Shown: positions 49,718 through 61,339 of the stretch, piece after piece | Numbering within the stretch: the stretch's first letter is position 1 | Layout: the number at the start of each line of letters is the position of its first letter | Origin: Dryomyza anilis | Lineage: Eukaryota; Arthropoda; Insecta; Diptera; Dryomyzidae | Direction of reading: 5' to 3' | NCBI GenBank assembly: GCA_951804985.1 | Contig: OX638130.1 | Location: 5,504,791-5,568,790 of the forward strand | Length of the DNA stretch: 64,000 nt | Made by a program: the position numbers and the translations under genes | The notes under the pieces: model-generated | Database searches by the model: none | The model's input: the letters and a program-made list of their open reading frames with translations, nothing else | What the model was told of the DNA's origin: nothing

Positions 49718-51360
49718 CTGTAAAATCAGTAGACGAGGAAAAACAACCGATTATTAGATTTGTTTGTAGGTGAAAGTGATAATGAGAGTGTGATAGGAGA
49801 GCGGTAGGAAGAGAATGAAAAAAAATAATACATTTATGAAAATTTAATAAAATTATGAACAATTTCAAAATTATGAAAAAATAAATATAACAATTATGAT
49901 GAATAATTAATAAAATGATGAAAATTCAGTAAAATTATGAATAATGAATAAAATGATGAATAATAAAAAAAATGATGAAAAATTTAGAAAGTGATTAAAA
50001 AATTAATAAAATTTCACAATAACAATTTAGAAAATCATGAAAAATAATAGTGTGATTAAAAATTATAATATATGAAAATTAATAATAGAAAGTGATGACA
50101 AAATTAAATATAATAATATAAATATTATAAAATGATGAACATTTTTGATGTGATGAAAAAATAATAAAATTATGAAATTTAATAAAATGATGAATAATTT
50201 AGAAAATGATGAACATGTTACAAAATTATGAACAAATTAATAAAATAATGTTGAAAAAATAATAAACTGATGAAAAATGAATAAAAAGATGAAAATATAT
50301 TTTTAAAAAATGCCAATGTATTTAAAATTATATTTTATGGGGAAATATGGCACACTGACGAACAGCTAATATGTATGCCTGTAAACAAAGTATCAAGTAT
50401 TGATTTCGAAAATAACTATCATGGTGAAAAAGACAAATTAGTGAAAAAGACCAATTTTTGTTAGTAATCTAAGTTAGTGAATATAAACAATTTCAAAACC
50501 GCTTTATTTAATTAATTTGTAATACAACAAACACATATTCCAAAAATTATTGTGAAGTAAACCTAATCTAAAAAAATTTTATTAAAAACTTTATAAAGTT
50601 CCCATTAAAAAAAAACTTACAGATTCAGAAATCCTTCCCGACTAAATAATTTACTTTCTTCTTTTTTTTTTATATGAAATGAACATTCGTTTCTCAAAGA
50701 ACAGTCACACAAATTGGGTTGACTCATTACTGTTTGCATTCCATAGATGAGTACCTGAAGCGCTTCGCTTTTGTATTTGAAAAATATTAGAATTATTCAC
50801 AAAATCGATTTACAAGATATGCTGGAAGTACACCTAATTCAGTGATGGCCGAATGTATATGAAGAAGTTGTTATATATAGGGATGTAATCTTCAAATCCC
50901 AACCAGTAACCGACCAGTTTTTGACTACTTTTACTTATGGCCAGTTTGTGACAAGTTTTACTGGCAAAGATATACACTTCAAATCCCTACAAGTAACTTA
51001 CCAGTTTTTGCCTAGTTTTTATTGGCGAGTATATAATCTTCAAAATCTTACCAGAAACAAAATCCTACTTTGAACAAAAAGAAAATAGTAAATGTTGATG
51101 TAAAGAATAAATTTAATATACCAATGAATACAATCTATACATTTGTAAGATAGCTGATCTAAACTCTAACTATTTAGATAATTTTTTCATTATTTTTTTA
51201 GAAATATTCTAAAAATTATGATAAACAAGAGAATGATTGATTTATGGTTATCTGGTGCTTAGTCCAAACTAAATATTAAAATTTCTGACTTTTTCTTACT
51301 TGCTCTACTTTTATTTAAATATGTTCTGTGAATATAATTTGGTTATTCTTTTTACATAAT
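49718..51360 (-). other. Smr upstream intron, near part
   Basis: 49830-50310 is low-complexity with AATGATGAA and AATTATGAA words. 50885-51060 carries three copies of ATCTTCAAATCCC...CCAGTTTTTG spaced 60-90 bp. No exon was identified. Confidence 0.5.
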
Positions 51361-51674
51361 CAATTTTTAGATAGGACATATTGTCACTATCATGCCAAAG
51401 GGGCGAATATGGAATTTTTGACATTTGCATTTTTTTTAAATTTTTGAATGTAGTTTTTCCTCATGTATAATGTGCCAAAATTGTGTGTGGTTTTGTTGGA
51501 TATTTCTAGCCACAAAAGACAAAACGAAAAGGGCGAATTCGAAAAATTGGAAATGCTGTCATGCCAAAAGGGCGAGATATTTTCTTTTTTTTGCCATAAT
51601 TTTGTATTGGTATAAGATAAAACAGTGGTGTAAAAGCATTAATTGTTTGTTTTTAAAGTATAGGGTTTGTCAAT

Positions 51675-51922
51675 AAGAGCGCTACAAAAGTTTTTTTAAG
51701 TTTCATATTTAAAAATAATTTGTCAAACATTTTTCTTGCAAATGATAAAAATTCAAAAAAATATTTTAAAATAAAGATGGGAACGCTAAAACTGAAATTC
51801 GAATTCGTATATCTTTCCATCATGAAATGGCAAACCTTACTGAAGAGAAATGTCAAAAGAGCGGCAAGAAATATTGCGTCGTTTGCTGTCCCTGTCGCTC
51901 TACTTTTGTAGCGTTCCCATTT
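51675..51922. repeat. Inverted GCGCTACAAAAGT pair
   Basis: GAGCGCTACAAAAGT near 51679 faces ACTTTTGTAGCGTTCCC ending near 51919; ATGGGAACGCTA (51777-51788) is also the inverse of the right end. Possibly a small TIR element of about 250 bp beginning TAGGGTTTGTCAATAAG. No transposase. Confidence 0.4.
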
Positions 51923-52009
51923 GAAAAACGAGTTGGGAAAGTTAGGTCACATGGGTAAGTTCGGTCACATGGGGCGAATTTTTATAGTCGGTACGGGCCC
52001 GACTATGGA

Positions 52010-52712
52010 ATACCCTACACCTTTGGTGGGGATATTAACCCTCAGAATATTATACATATATCAGAAATTTACGTCTTATATCTCCATAAATTAAAAAAAA
52101 TTTTAAAATAAAAAAAAATAAAAAATTTGAAAAATATAATTGGGCGGACCACGCCTATATTTAAAATTTTGAAAGGCTAATATTTCATAGATTTCATTTT
52201 AATAATTTACGGATCAAATTTCCACTATGAAAACCCGGGAAATAATGAAAAAAAAAGTGGGTGGATCACGCCCATTTTTGGACCACATATTTTTAGGTGA
52301 ATTCTAACAATACGTTTTAAATTTTATAACTATACCTTGAATACTTTTCGAGTTATTAGTTTCGAAAAAGTTATATAAAAGTGACTTGTATGGGAGGTGG
52401 GCGTGTCCGTTGACCGATTTTGCTCATTTTCAAACTCAGTTCCTACTTTTGGCTAAACTATATTGACTATATATTCTATATATATTCATCGCATTCTGAT
52501 CAGTATTTCTCAAGTTATTCTGTATTCGGACAGCAAGACAGCAAGACAGCAAGACGGACAGACAGACAGACAGACGGACATGGCTAAACGCACTCGGGTA
52601 GTGATGCTGATCAAGAATATATATACTTTTCCATACCGGACACGCCTCCTAAGGGGCGTTACAATATATGCACAAAGTTAATATACCCTGTACCTCATAG
52701 GTGTAGGGTATA
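52010..52712 (+). mobile_element. ATACCC-TIR repeat copy 2
   Basis: Ends ATACCCTACACCTTTGG and its inverted form (CTCATAGGTGTAGGGTATA) are imperfect TIRs. The inside includes GGGCGGACCACGCC, AGGTGGGCGTGTCCG, four CAGACAGACAGA-type steps and CATGGCTAAACGCACTCGG, words seen in a widespread fly repeat. No transposase frame. Copy 1 lies at 2930-3285. Confidence 0.7.
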
Positions 52713-53240
52713 ACTATTTACTTATCGATCATAATCTTTATTTTAAAATATTTTTTTTTAATTTTTATCATTTGCAAGAAAAATGTTTGGCAAATTATTT
52801 TTAAATAATGATGTCAATCGATAGGTGCTTTAAAAACAAACAATTTATGCCTTTATATGACTATTTTATCTTGCACCAATAGGGTTATAGCACAAAAACG
52901 AAGAAATTTGAAAAATTGAAAATCTTTTCATGCCAAACAAAAGGGCGAATATTTTCGTTTTTTTTGCTATAACTCTTTATTTTCGAAAGATAAAATATTG
53001 GTGTAAATGCATTAATTGTTTGTTTTTAAAGCACCTATCGATTGGCATCATTACCTAAAAATATATTGCCACACATTTTTCTTGCTACTAACAAATGGCA
53101 AATTAATGTCTTGCTAATTTTTAAAGAATGATGCCAATCGATAGGCACTTTAAAAACAAACAATTAATGCCTTTACATGACTATGACTTGTGTTAATAAA
53201 GAGTTATAGCATAAAAACAAAAATGTTTGCGTTTGGTCAG

Positions 53241-54233
53241 GATATAGCCTCACAAAATCCGCATTTACAATTCAGTAAGTTGTCCAAATTCAAAGGTATT
53301 TCATATACGTTATAATAATTGATGAATAAACCAAAATAACAAAAAAAAAATAAATAAATAAAAACAAATAAATTTTATTCATTTTTAAAGCACTTCAAAA
53401 CTTTAAAATTTTGGGATTTCTTTGTATTTATATTCAAAATGGCCCGAACATTTTAAAGAAAAAACTGCTTTGGTAAAGGTGCTTTTATTTTGTTTATGTG
53501 AAGAGTGGTTTAAAGTTTAAATGCAAATTTCTTAAAAACGTGACGTGGTATTTAAAAACGGAGTGTACAGTTAAAATCAGCACCCATATATAGAAATATT
53601 GTATGGGTTCAACATAGCAATATTATGTATGTGATGTTTATAGAAATTATGTATGGAGTAATGAGCAATATAAAGAATATATGCCAAATTCTTGAAAATT
53701 AATTAAACAAAAACAAAAATATCTTTTATTTCGAGCTTATATTTTATTTATTTTTATAATAATTTTAGGTTAGGAGTTAGAATAATAATAATTACATTTA
53801 AATATAAATTTAGGGCGTTTCAAATTTTATTACATTTTCAATAAAAGAAAAAAATAATGTATAAAGCATAAAAAAAAACACTGCTTATTATATTGAAGGT
53901 ATTTAATATATGCTTTAGGTTGTTTAATTATATTTAAAATTATTTATAAACTTTTCAGTATTTATGAAATTTCAAGTTTTAATAAATTTTATAATTTCTT
54001 CAAATTTATATAAATTTTACAACTTTTTATAAATTCTACTTTTTTTTATAAACTTTTATTTCATTAAAACAAATACATTTTAACAATGCAAAATAAATGT
54101 TTTAGGTTAAAGTATATAAAAAAAAGAGCATTTTCTTACAAAAATAATTTTTAAATAATAACATTACGTGCAACAGTTAATATTCGTTTTCTTAAATTAT
54201 TTTTTTTATAGAAAACAATTTTCTTCTAAAAAT
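53241..54233. other. AT-rich sequence after the uncharacterised gene
   Basis: Nothing recognised; the 3' UTR of the 54234-55282 gene would lie at the right end. Confidence 0.4.
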
Positions 54234-55282
54234 TTAAAAATTGCGTTTCGCATAGCGCGCTGAGTGGCTGGCATTTGGTGAAGGCCCAGCGGGGGCCTGC
54301 TGCTGCGACATTTGATTCTTCGCCTGTGCTTCGGCGAGCAGCGCCACAGTGCGACGCAGCTCCTGCAATTCAGCCTGCATTTTGTCAAAGACGGGTCTAA
54401 AATAAATAAAAACAAAATTTTAATAATTTATAAAAATTCCAAAACTTTCAAAACCACTTACATATCAACAGGTTCGGCAATCACTTGCGGCGGTGCAGGT
54501 GATACCGTGGCAACCTCCATAGCGGCGCGTTGCGCAGCCAATGCCGACTGACTCTGCAGCGAGGCGAGTGGCACAGGTGTTATCAACGGCAACGCATTTG
54601 TTGGAACTGCAACAGGAGCTGGAGGCGCTATAACTTGTGTATTTATGCCACCAGCAGCAGCACCCACCACAGTTTCAGCGCTAGCAACAGCGGTAATTTT
54701 AAGATTAGGATGCATGCGCATGGGCATTTGTATGACAGTGGCTGCTGCAGCCACCGGATTTGTTGCAGCATTTGTTGTAAGCGGTTGCAAAGGTGGTGGT
54801 GGTAGCGGCTGTTGCTGCATCGGCGGAGACGTCGTCGTCGTATTAGCGCCTGCAATCAATTTTTTGAGCATTTGATCTGCGCTGACTTTTTGTGATTCCA
54901 ACAGTTTTCGTATGGTGGCCGGATCACGTTCATTAATTTTGCGCAATGATTCACCTTCCTCGTCGACCATTACATAGTTGACAATGTGCGCATGCGTATT
55001 AGGCACAATGCGATAAATGGTTTGAGGATGTGGCACTCCTGCGCTTGGTACATTTTTCAAATTTGCCAACTTGGCAGCCTCGCCGTCCACTTGAAAGACA
55101 GTCGTAAAGCCATTGACAAGCATTGGCTTCTCCATGACATTAGCCTCGGTGACAAATTGCGATGATTTGAGTTTGGGCACCATCGAGAGCAGCTTGGCAG
55201 CATTGCAGTCGGCGTTCTCGCAGCGACGCTCCACAGGTTGTACGTTCTCGCGATGAGATGTATTATTGCTTGTGTTCATCAT
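54234..55282 (-). CDS. Uncharacterised two-exon gene (327 aa)
   Basis: Exon 55282-54462 and exon 54396-54234 join at GATAT|GTAAGT ... TTTTAG|ACCCG to give 327 codons plus stop (stop TAA at 54234-54236). I do not recognise the protein. Residues 1-155 look ordered: a RRCENADC cysteine motif near the N-terminus, then TTVFQVDGE, QTIYRIVPNTHAHIVNYVM and a charged helix (SLRKINERDPATIRKLLESQ). The middle is low-complexity Thr/Pro/Ala/Val. The second exon encodes an amphipathic helix (FDKMQAELQELRRTVALLAEAQ) that may be a coiled coil, then a polar tail. No signal peptide or membrane segment is seen. Start chosen at the first of two tandem ATGs. It may sit inside the 5' intron of Smr. Sequence quality (no stops, consistent phase, GC above surroundings) supports a real gene; the function is unknown. 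Confidence 0.85.
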
Positions 55283-57579
55283 CTTTGATTTTTGTTTATT
55301 TTAATTTTTTAATATTTTTGCAAAATTTAGTTTAGTCTTAGCTCTGTTCGTTTTATCTAGTCGACAAGCACAGTTTGATATGCGCTGTAGTTTGAGCAGC
55401 ACTGCACGTTTTCTCCACTCAGTGGTGAATATGCAGCAAACACAAATGTCACAGTTGTAGAGGCGCTGTTCAGCGTTGCGTTTAACTTTTTCGTTGCAAT
55501 TTCTTGCAAAGTTGTCGCTGATTTAGCGTGTTTTAGCTGCGCATTTACTCTGCTGCAAATTGATTTGTGTTTTTTTTAACTGCTGCACCGTCAGCTTAAT
55601 TTCAATTTCTTCTTATCCAAAAATAAACACCGGGTAAGCAATACATCTAGCAATATTTTCTGTTCTAAACAGCCGATGACATTTACAGTTTTCTTTGCAG
55701 TAAAATAAACTTTTAACTATGGTTTTAATTTAAAATTTAATTTTGCAGTAAATTGCTTTAATTTGTTGACTTTTCTTTTTGTATTACAATTGTTTTTCAC
55801 TTTATTTCATTCTCAAAAATCACACCCAACCACGCACAATGCAAAATTACTTGCGACTGTTCGTCGGCATTCGTTGCTTTACTCGCTGCTAAAACAACGA
55901 GTTATGCATACTGTGCAAGAGCGAGCGCACTCATATTTCAAACATAATACATGGAAACTTTAAACCGTTTCGGCACAAAAATTCATGATGGCCGCCATGA
56001 CAACGTATTTGCCGACAGCAGTGCGACTGTGATGCACTGTGTGCGCGGAGCTATTGTGCTCGCTCGAATTCGTGCAAACTGTTGTGTCGGTGTGTGTTGT
56101 AAAATCCATGATGGCTGCCGTTGCGACTAGCGCCATAGCAACGAAACGGGTTACAACGCAACACAGCATATGCAACATCAACACGTTGCAGTTGTTGGTT
56201 TGACTGCAACTTGTTTAATGTTTGCTGCTGGTTGTGGTTGCTAGCAGTTGTGGTGAATATGGAAAAGGTTGCGGTTGGATTCTACTGAGATCGAACAGAA
56301 AGAAGCTGGTGAGAGCAACGCCACATGGTTTTGTGCAAATAATTGATTGGGAAAATTATGTCTAATTGGAAAAAAATCAAGAAATATTTCTTTGTACAAA
56401 TATACCATTTAAAAAGTATATAAAACAAGATATAAATAAATAAAATATGAAGGAAAATAAAAAATGGGAAAAAAACAAATCCCATTCTAGTCAAATTAAT
56501 ATTTTGCAAATGATAAAAAAACAGAAATTAAAACATATTTTTGCTTTAGACTTTTCCACTGAAATGGATTTTGTTTTCGTAATTTTAATATTGTTCCAAA
56601 TGGTCTTTTGATCAAATCCAGCAAAATAATTAAATTTGTTAACATTTTTTATAATACATAATTTGTTTTAAAGGTTGAGTAAGCTCAATTTTGAATAAGT
56701 ATTTTGAAATGATTCAAAATAATTAAATTTTAAACGTCCGATAAGTAAAATTTATAAATAAAAATTTAAAACACCAATAATAATGTTCAACATCAATAAA
56801 TAAAAATTAAAACACTTTTTATATAAAATATATATATATATAAAATATATATAAAATATATAATATATAAAATAAACAAATTACTTATAAAACTAAATAT
56901 ATTAAATTAAACGTACAAAATAAATTTAATATATTTTTTTTTTTTAAATCACGAAATAAAATTTAAATTTTTTTGCATTTTTTATTTTATTTATTTAAAT
57001 AATATATTTTATTTTTAATTTATTTTTTAGTAAACGAAATTAATATCAACATTGTAGAAGTAAATAAAACTAATCAAATAATTTACTTTTTTTAAACTTA
57101 TTTTTTACGATTATTGATTAATTGAAAAATAAAACATTTTATATATTTAAAATTTGAAATACTTAAATTTTGTGAAAATATTGGGCCATATATTAGAAAT
57201 TTTAGATATTTAAAGATTTATGTAGATCGAAAATTAAAATGTTTAAAATAAAATGAGATAAAAGAAAAAATACACAAAATATCTGTCTAAAAATAAAAAC
57301 GAATATTAAAAAAAAAAAAATTCCAACTAAATGACAAAAATAAACATATAATTAATGAAACAATAACAAACGGAATACTGAAAATAAACGAAATGCTAAA
57401 ATTATAAAAAAAAACTTTCAAAATTATAAAAAAAGACAAAAGTTATTTTCGTGAAATTTAATATATGCCAAAAGCAATACAATTATGAAAAATAAGCAAT
57501 AAAATAAAACGTTTAAAATAACAAAATAAATAAAAATAAATTTATTACGAAGTAAATTTAATAAGAAATACATGCAAAT
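55283..57579. other. Upstream region of the uncharacterised gene and AT-rich spacer
   Basis: 55300-56260 is GC-richer and presumably holds the promoter of the minus-strand 327-aa gene. ATTCATGATGGCCGCCATGA (about 55980) and ATCCATGATGGCTGCCG (about 56104) carry paired GCCAT (Pho/YY1-like) cores. After 56500 the sequence is A/T only. Confidence 0.4.
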
Positions 57580-57640
57580 GCAATAAATATAACAAAAAAT
57601 AAATATAACAAAAAAATAAATATAACAAAAAAAAATAATA
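57580..57640 (+). repeat. AAATATAACAAAAA tandem repeat
   Basis: Three to four copies of AAATATAACAAAAAAT at 17-18 bp spacing. Confidence 0.6.
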
Positions 57641-57719
57641 AAACCAGAAATATTTATAAAGCAAAAATATAAAAAAAGAATGATTTAAATACCAAAATTT
57701 TTTAAATTGAAATCTCAAA

Positions 57720-58860
57720 AGCCACCGAAATGTGACAACGTCGCATGCATAATGAATGACTTTAATTTCACGATGACGACGACGTTGTCTACTCGCTGCT
57801 GCTGCTACTACTCGACTCGCTGTTGTCAAATTTCAAACCAGCGCACATAACAAATTCAACACGTCGCGCTATCGCACTCGCACTGGTTGGACTAAAAGAC
57901 GGACAAAATAAATGACCGACGACTAAACGACAGACTGCCTAAATGGCCGACTGGCAGACAGTACGCCGAACGCACGCGTTGTTTCTGCTGTTTCGTCGTT
58001 TATTTATATGGTCGACGGCAGTCTGACAGTTGCTCGTTGTTGCTTCGTTTACGTAGTCGTCGTTGTCGACAGCGCAGTGTACAAACGAACACAAAGAAGA
58101 AGAAGTAGCAGAAGAACAAAAAAGCAACAACAATTATCATAACAACCGAGAGTTGAAGTAAGGAAGAAGAAGAAGCAGCAACAACAAAACATTTCTCTAT
58201 ATATATAAAATACACAGTGATACAGACAGACATTAATTACTTATATACACGCAAAGTATATAAGCGCACCACTGTTGCAGCGCAGTTGCTATTTTCGTTT
58301 TGCTGCGTCGTCTTCGGCACCTACTTCAACCACGTTTATAATAAAACGTTGTTGTTTGATTAAACTACAACAACAACAAAAACACACAGTGAATATTGTA
58401 CAACAACAACAAAAATATATAACAACAAAAGCACTCGTTAAATAAAAACCCCCGGCAGTTATAGCAGCGACGTCGTCAGCATCATTATTATCTTCATCAT
58501 CGTCGTCGTCGTTGTTGTCTTCGTTTTAATACCGACGATGACAGCGACGACGACGCCGCAGCTGATGATGATTTGGCGCGTTTTGTTTTTGTTGTTTCTG
58601 CTTTGTTCGTTATAAATGCAGCAGCGACGTCGCAAAAAGAAATACAACGAAAGTGCAGCAAAAACAATAATAACCGCAGCAACATAGAGCTGCTGCAATG
58701 TTTTGCCTGCTCATCGTTCGCAACATTCTCGTTGTCCGTCCGTCGTCATTTGTCCATCGTCGTATAGTGCGAATTGTTATTGTTGCTTTTCGTTTTGCAG
58801 GCGCACAACAAACGAGTAACGAGTGCAGCAGTCAGCCGTGCCACACAATTCTAACACGCA
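57720..58860. promoter_or_regulatory. GC-richer promoter/leader-like region
   Basis: Base composition rises sharply above the surrounding A/T. Plus strand: TATATAAG at 58257-58264 followed by CAACAA-rich leader-type sequence to 58450, and an acceptor-like TTTTCGTTTTGCAG ending at 58800. Minus strand: TATAAATA near 58000-58010. No open frame here looks coding. It could hold the APC10 5' exon, a divergent promoter, or a non-coding RNA start; the sequence does not decide. Confidence 0.35.
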
Positions 58861-60617
58861 ACGTTGCAAAATTTCAGACGAAATTATTGGAAATTTTAAA
58901 GTTTAAAAATGTGTGCAAAAATAAAATATTTAATTAATTCAAATTATTAATAGAACAATTAATAAGAAAAAGAAAATATACATAAAATTTATTAAAATGA
59001 AAAAAAAAATTAAATAAATTTTAATAAAAAAAATATACTACAAATACAAAGAAAAATAAAAAAATTAATACGAAATTTTAATAAAATGCAATTATTAGAA
59101 AATGTTTAATAAAAAAATACTAAAATACACTTTAATAAAAAAAAAAACCGAAAAAAGGGAAAAGAAAAATATAAAAAAATGCACAGCATGAATGAAATTA
59201 TTTCATATTCTATACAAATTTTATTTTTTTTTTATTTGTGAAACGATAACTTTTCTGAAAATCAAAATGTTGAAAAATATTTGAATGTCGGTCGAAATCT
59301 TAAACTCAATCGAAAGTCAATTTTTTTTTTACATAACAGCTCGATTTAAAATTTTGAATAACATTTTATATCAGAAAATGGATGAACGACGAAATTAAAA
59401 TATTAAATCGAACTTCAGAATCATATAAATCGAATTCGAAATAATTGTTATGCTTTTTAGTTTAAATTTGATATTTCTGGCGAGAATGAGTTCGAAAAAA
59501 AAATGTTTGTATGGAAAAAAAATAAAAGGTTTAGATAAAATGCTCTACCGATTATTTAAAAATTCAATTCCGAAGTTTAAAGGATCAACAAAATTAATAT
59601 ATGATAAATTTTCAAACTAGCGATCCGAACACCGTATTCAAAAAATGTTTTTGTTTGTTTCAAAATTCTGTTTTTAAGCTTTCGATCGAATTCCAACCGA
59701 ATTTCTAATAAAATTTGTAAACAAAAAGATTTTGAATTCCATATCACAATTTCAAATCAAAGCAAACGGATTGTATTAATTGAAAAACAAATTGTTGTAC
59801 TGAGACATCGAATTCAAAACTGCTTGTTTAAAAATTTTATATAAAATTCGATTGAAAACTGGAACATGACCGTAAATTAATGAATTTTTAAACGAATTTA
59901 AAGTGTTCTAATTTTGTAGAACGAATTCAATTCGAATATTTTAATTTTGAACCGAAAATTAATTTCAGAACATCTCCGAAACGAGTTATGGATATCTCAT
60001 ACATCATTTCTGTATAATTCACAGGTTCTGATTTAGACTGCATACTCAGTTTCTTTCCTATTACGTAAAGTTACAAAGAACAGTTATTTTAGGTTCTTTT
60101 CAGTCACTTTTTAGAATAATTCACTTCAGAAAACTAGTTTTAAAAACAAAAAAAAAACTTTAAAATTATTTTTTCTTTTAATTGTCAATACAAATTTTAA
60201 TATACCATTGAATTGTAAGTTACTGCTTTTTTTTAAGATATTGGGGTCTAAAGTTTGGATTTGTTAAGACTATTTTTTAGATAATTTTTTTAGCTTTTTC
60301 TAAAACTGTTCTATTTTTTTAAATATGCTTTCTGAACCTAATTTTAGTATTCTTTACATGTAGTAACTATTCCTTAATTTTTTTTTATAATTTTTACGTA
60401 ACACTTTAAAATAAAAATAGTAAAATATATTAAAAACTTACAAATTGCTGTCAATTGCCATAGTACGTCAAATTTTTCACAAAAATTTAAATTTTAAAGT
60501 ACACTGTATATTCCAAAAAGTTGGTTTAAATGTCTTACCTGCAAATAAAAAGAGAGAAAAAATATTAATAAATTATACAAATTGATTATATTTTTATAAA
60601 ATATACAAATATAGAAT
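58861..60617. other. AT-rich spacer before APC10
   Basis: 59250-59960 is rich in TCGAATT/GAATTCGA words. No gene; the ratchet-point candidate is at its right end. Confidence 0.4.
60533..60566 (-). promoter_or_regulatory. Candidate recursive-splicing ratchet point (zero-length exon)
   Basis: On the minus strand a pyrimidine run (TTTTTTCTCTCTTTTT) leads into ATTTGCAG directly followed by GTAAGACA, the acceptor/donor fusion that defines fly ratchet points. The junction is between 60539 and 60538. The best owner is Smr, whose first located exon needs an upstream exon; this would extend its 5' intron past APC10. Confidence 0.5.
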
Positions 60618-60631
60618 TTCTTATATTATAG
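60618..60631 (+). promoter_or_regulatory. Splice acceptor of APC10 5' UTR
   Basis: TTTCTTATATTATAG|TTTCAAAAG lies 20 bases before the APC10 ATG, so the leader is probably spliced from an upstream non-coding exon, possibly in the 58.2-58.8 kb promoter-like stretch. Confidence 0.5.
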
Positions 60632-60651
60632 TTTCAAAAGTGCTGTTCAAA

Positions 60652-61236
60652 ATGTCAACCACTCAGCAGCCCATCACCACCGCCACCAGCACCGTACGCA
60701 CCGAAGACCCTCTGAATGAGGAACGTTCCGGTAATATACGCGAAGTAGGTGATCAGGCCGTCTGGAGTTTGTCCTCGTGCAAACCGGGTTTTGGTGTCGA
60801 ACGTCTACGTGATGGTATTATGGATACATATTGGCAGTCGGATGGTCAATTACCGCATTTAGTAAATATTAAATTTCAACGTAAAATCAATATAAGTCAA
60901 ATATTCATCTATACCGATTATAAATTGGATGAAAGTTATACGCCATCACGTATTTCGATACGTTCGGGTACACATTTCAACGATCTGCAAGAGCTTGAGG
61001 TTATCGATTTGACAGAACCTACCGGTTGGGTTGTAATACCGATACGTCATGGTAATCTCAAAGCAACACGCACTTTTATGATACAAATTGCCGTCATTTC
61101 AAATCATCAAAATGGGCGTGACACGCATATGCGTCAGATACGTATACATTCGCCCGTCGAGGAACGTAACTATCCGTTGGAGGTGTTTGGTAAATTTAGC
61201 ACGGTGGGATTTCAGAAATATGCAACCAATCGTTAA
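60652..61236 (+). CDS. APC10: Anaphase-promoting complex subunit 10 (DOC domain)
   Basis: Subunit of the APC/C ubiquitin ligase; with the co-activator it forms the receptor for D-box degrons and gives processive ubiquitination of cyclins and securin. The 194-aa product is close to the usual ~185-195 aa. The DOC jelly-roll runs from about residue 25 to 180, with family motifs AVWSLSSCKPGFGV, RDGIMDTYWQSDG, PHLVNIKFQRK, DESYTPSRISIR, RTFMIQIAV and HQNGRDTHMRQIRIHSPVEE. The start at 60652 (aaaATGTCAACC) is the first ATG after an acceptor AG at 60630-60631, implying a 5' UTR intron. The C-terminus reads ATNR, whereas family members typically end Ile-Arg. Tandem AATAAA sites follow. Single coding exon. 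Confidence 0.97.
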   Translation: MSTTQQPITTATSTVRTEDPLNEERSGNIREVGDQAVWSLSSCKPGFGVERLRDGIMDTYWQSDGQLPHLVNIKFQRKINISQIFIYTDYKLDESYTPSRISIRSGTHFNDLQELEVIDLTEPTGWVVIPIRHGNLKATRTFMIQIAVISNHQNGRDTHMRQIRIHSPVEERNYPLEVFGKFSTVGFQKYATNR

Positions 61237-61324
61237 GAAACTTTTAGAATTCAGTATTAATCGTGTATTTTAGGCATTACTCAAATATATAATATTCGAA
61301 TAATTAAATGTCAAACATTTTTTC

Positions 61325-61334
61325 AATAAATAAA
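61325..61334 (+). terminator. APC10 polyadenylation signal
   Basis: Overlapping AATAAATAAA about 90 bases after the APC10 stop. Confidence 0.6.
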
Positions 61335-61339
61335 GCACT

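Larger units (their letters stand above)
51360..53240. repeat. Palindromic repeat cluster
   Basis: A unit containing GCATTAATTGTTTGTTTTTAAAG, with CATGCCAAA and AGGGCGA on one side and CACCTATCGATTGGCATCATT on the other, occurs forward near 51640 and 53010 and inverted near 52840 and 53160. The alternating orientation gives two overlapping palindromes centred about 52920 and 53090, a foldback-type structure. The ATACCC element (52010-52712) interrupts it. Confidence 0.75.

Noticed and set aside
49432..49773. Poly-Leu open frame on the plus strand
   Set aside because: CTG/TTG complement of the SMRTER polyQ tract.
50590..50690. Possible upstream Smr exon ending AATCT|GTAAGT
   Set aside because: No ATG before an in-frame stop and no family similarity, although the phase would fit.
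51661..51922. Mariner-like element starting TAGGGTTTGTCAATAAG
   Set aside because: Only a loose resemblance of the end; no transposase remnant, so kept only as an inverted pair.
60640..60651. Upstream start for APC10 at 60640
   Set aside because: The codon there is GTG; the ATG at 60652 has a good context and matches family length.
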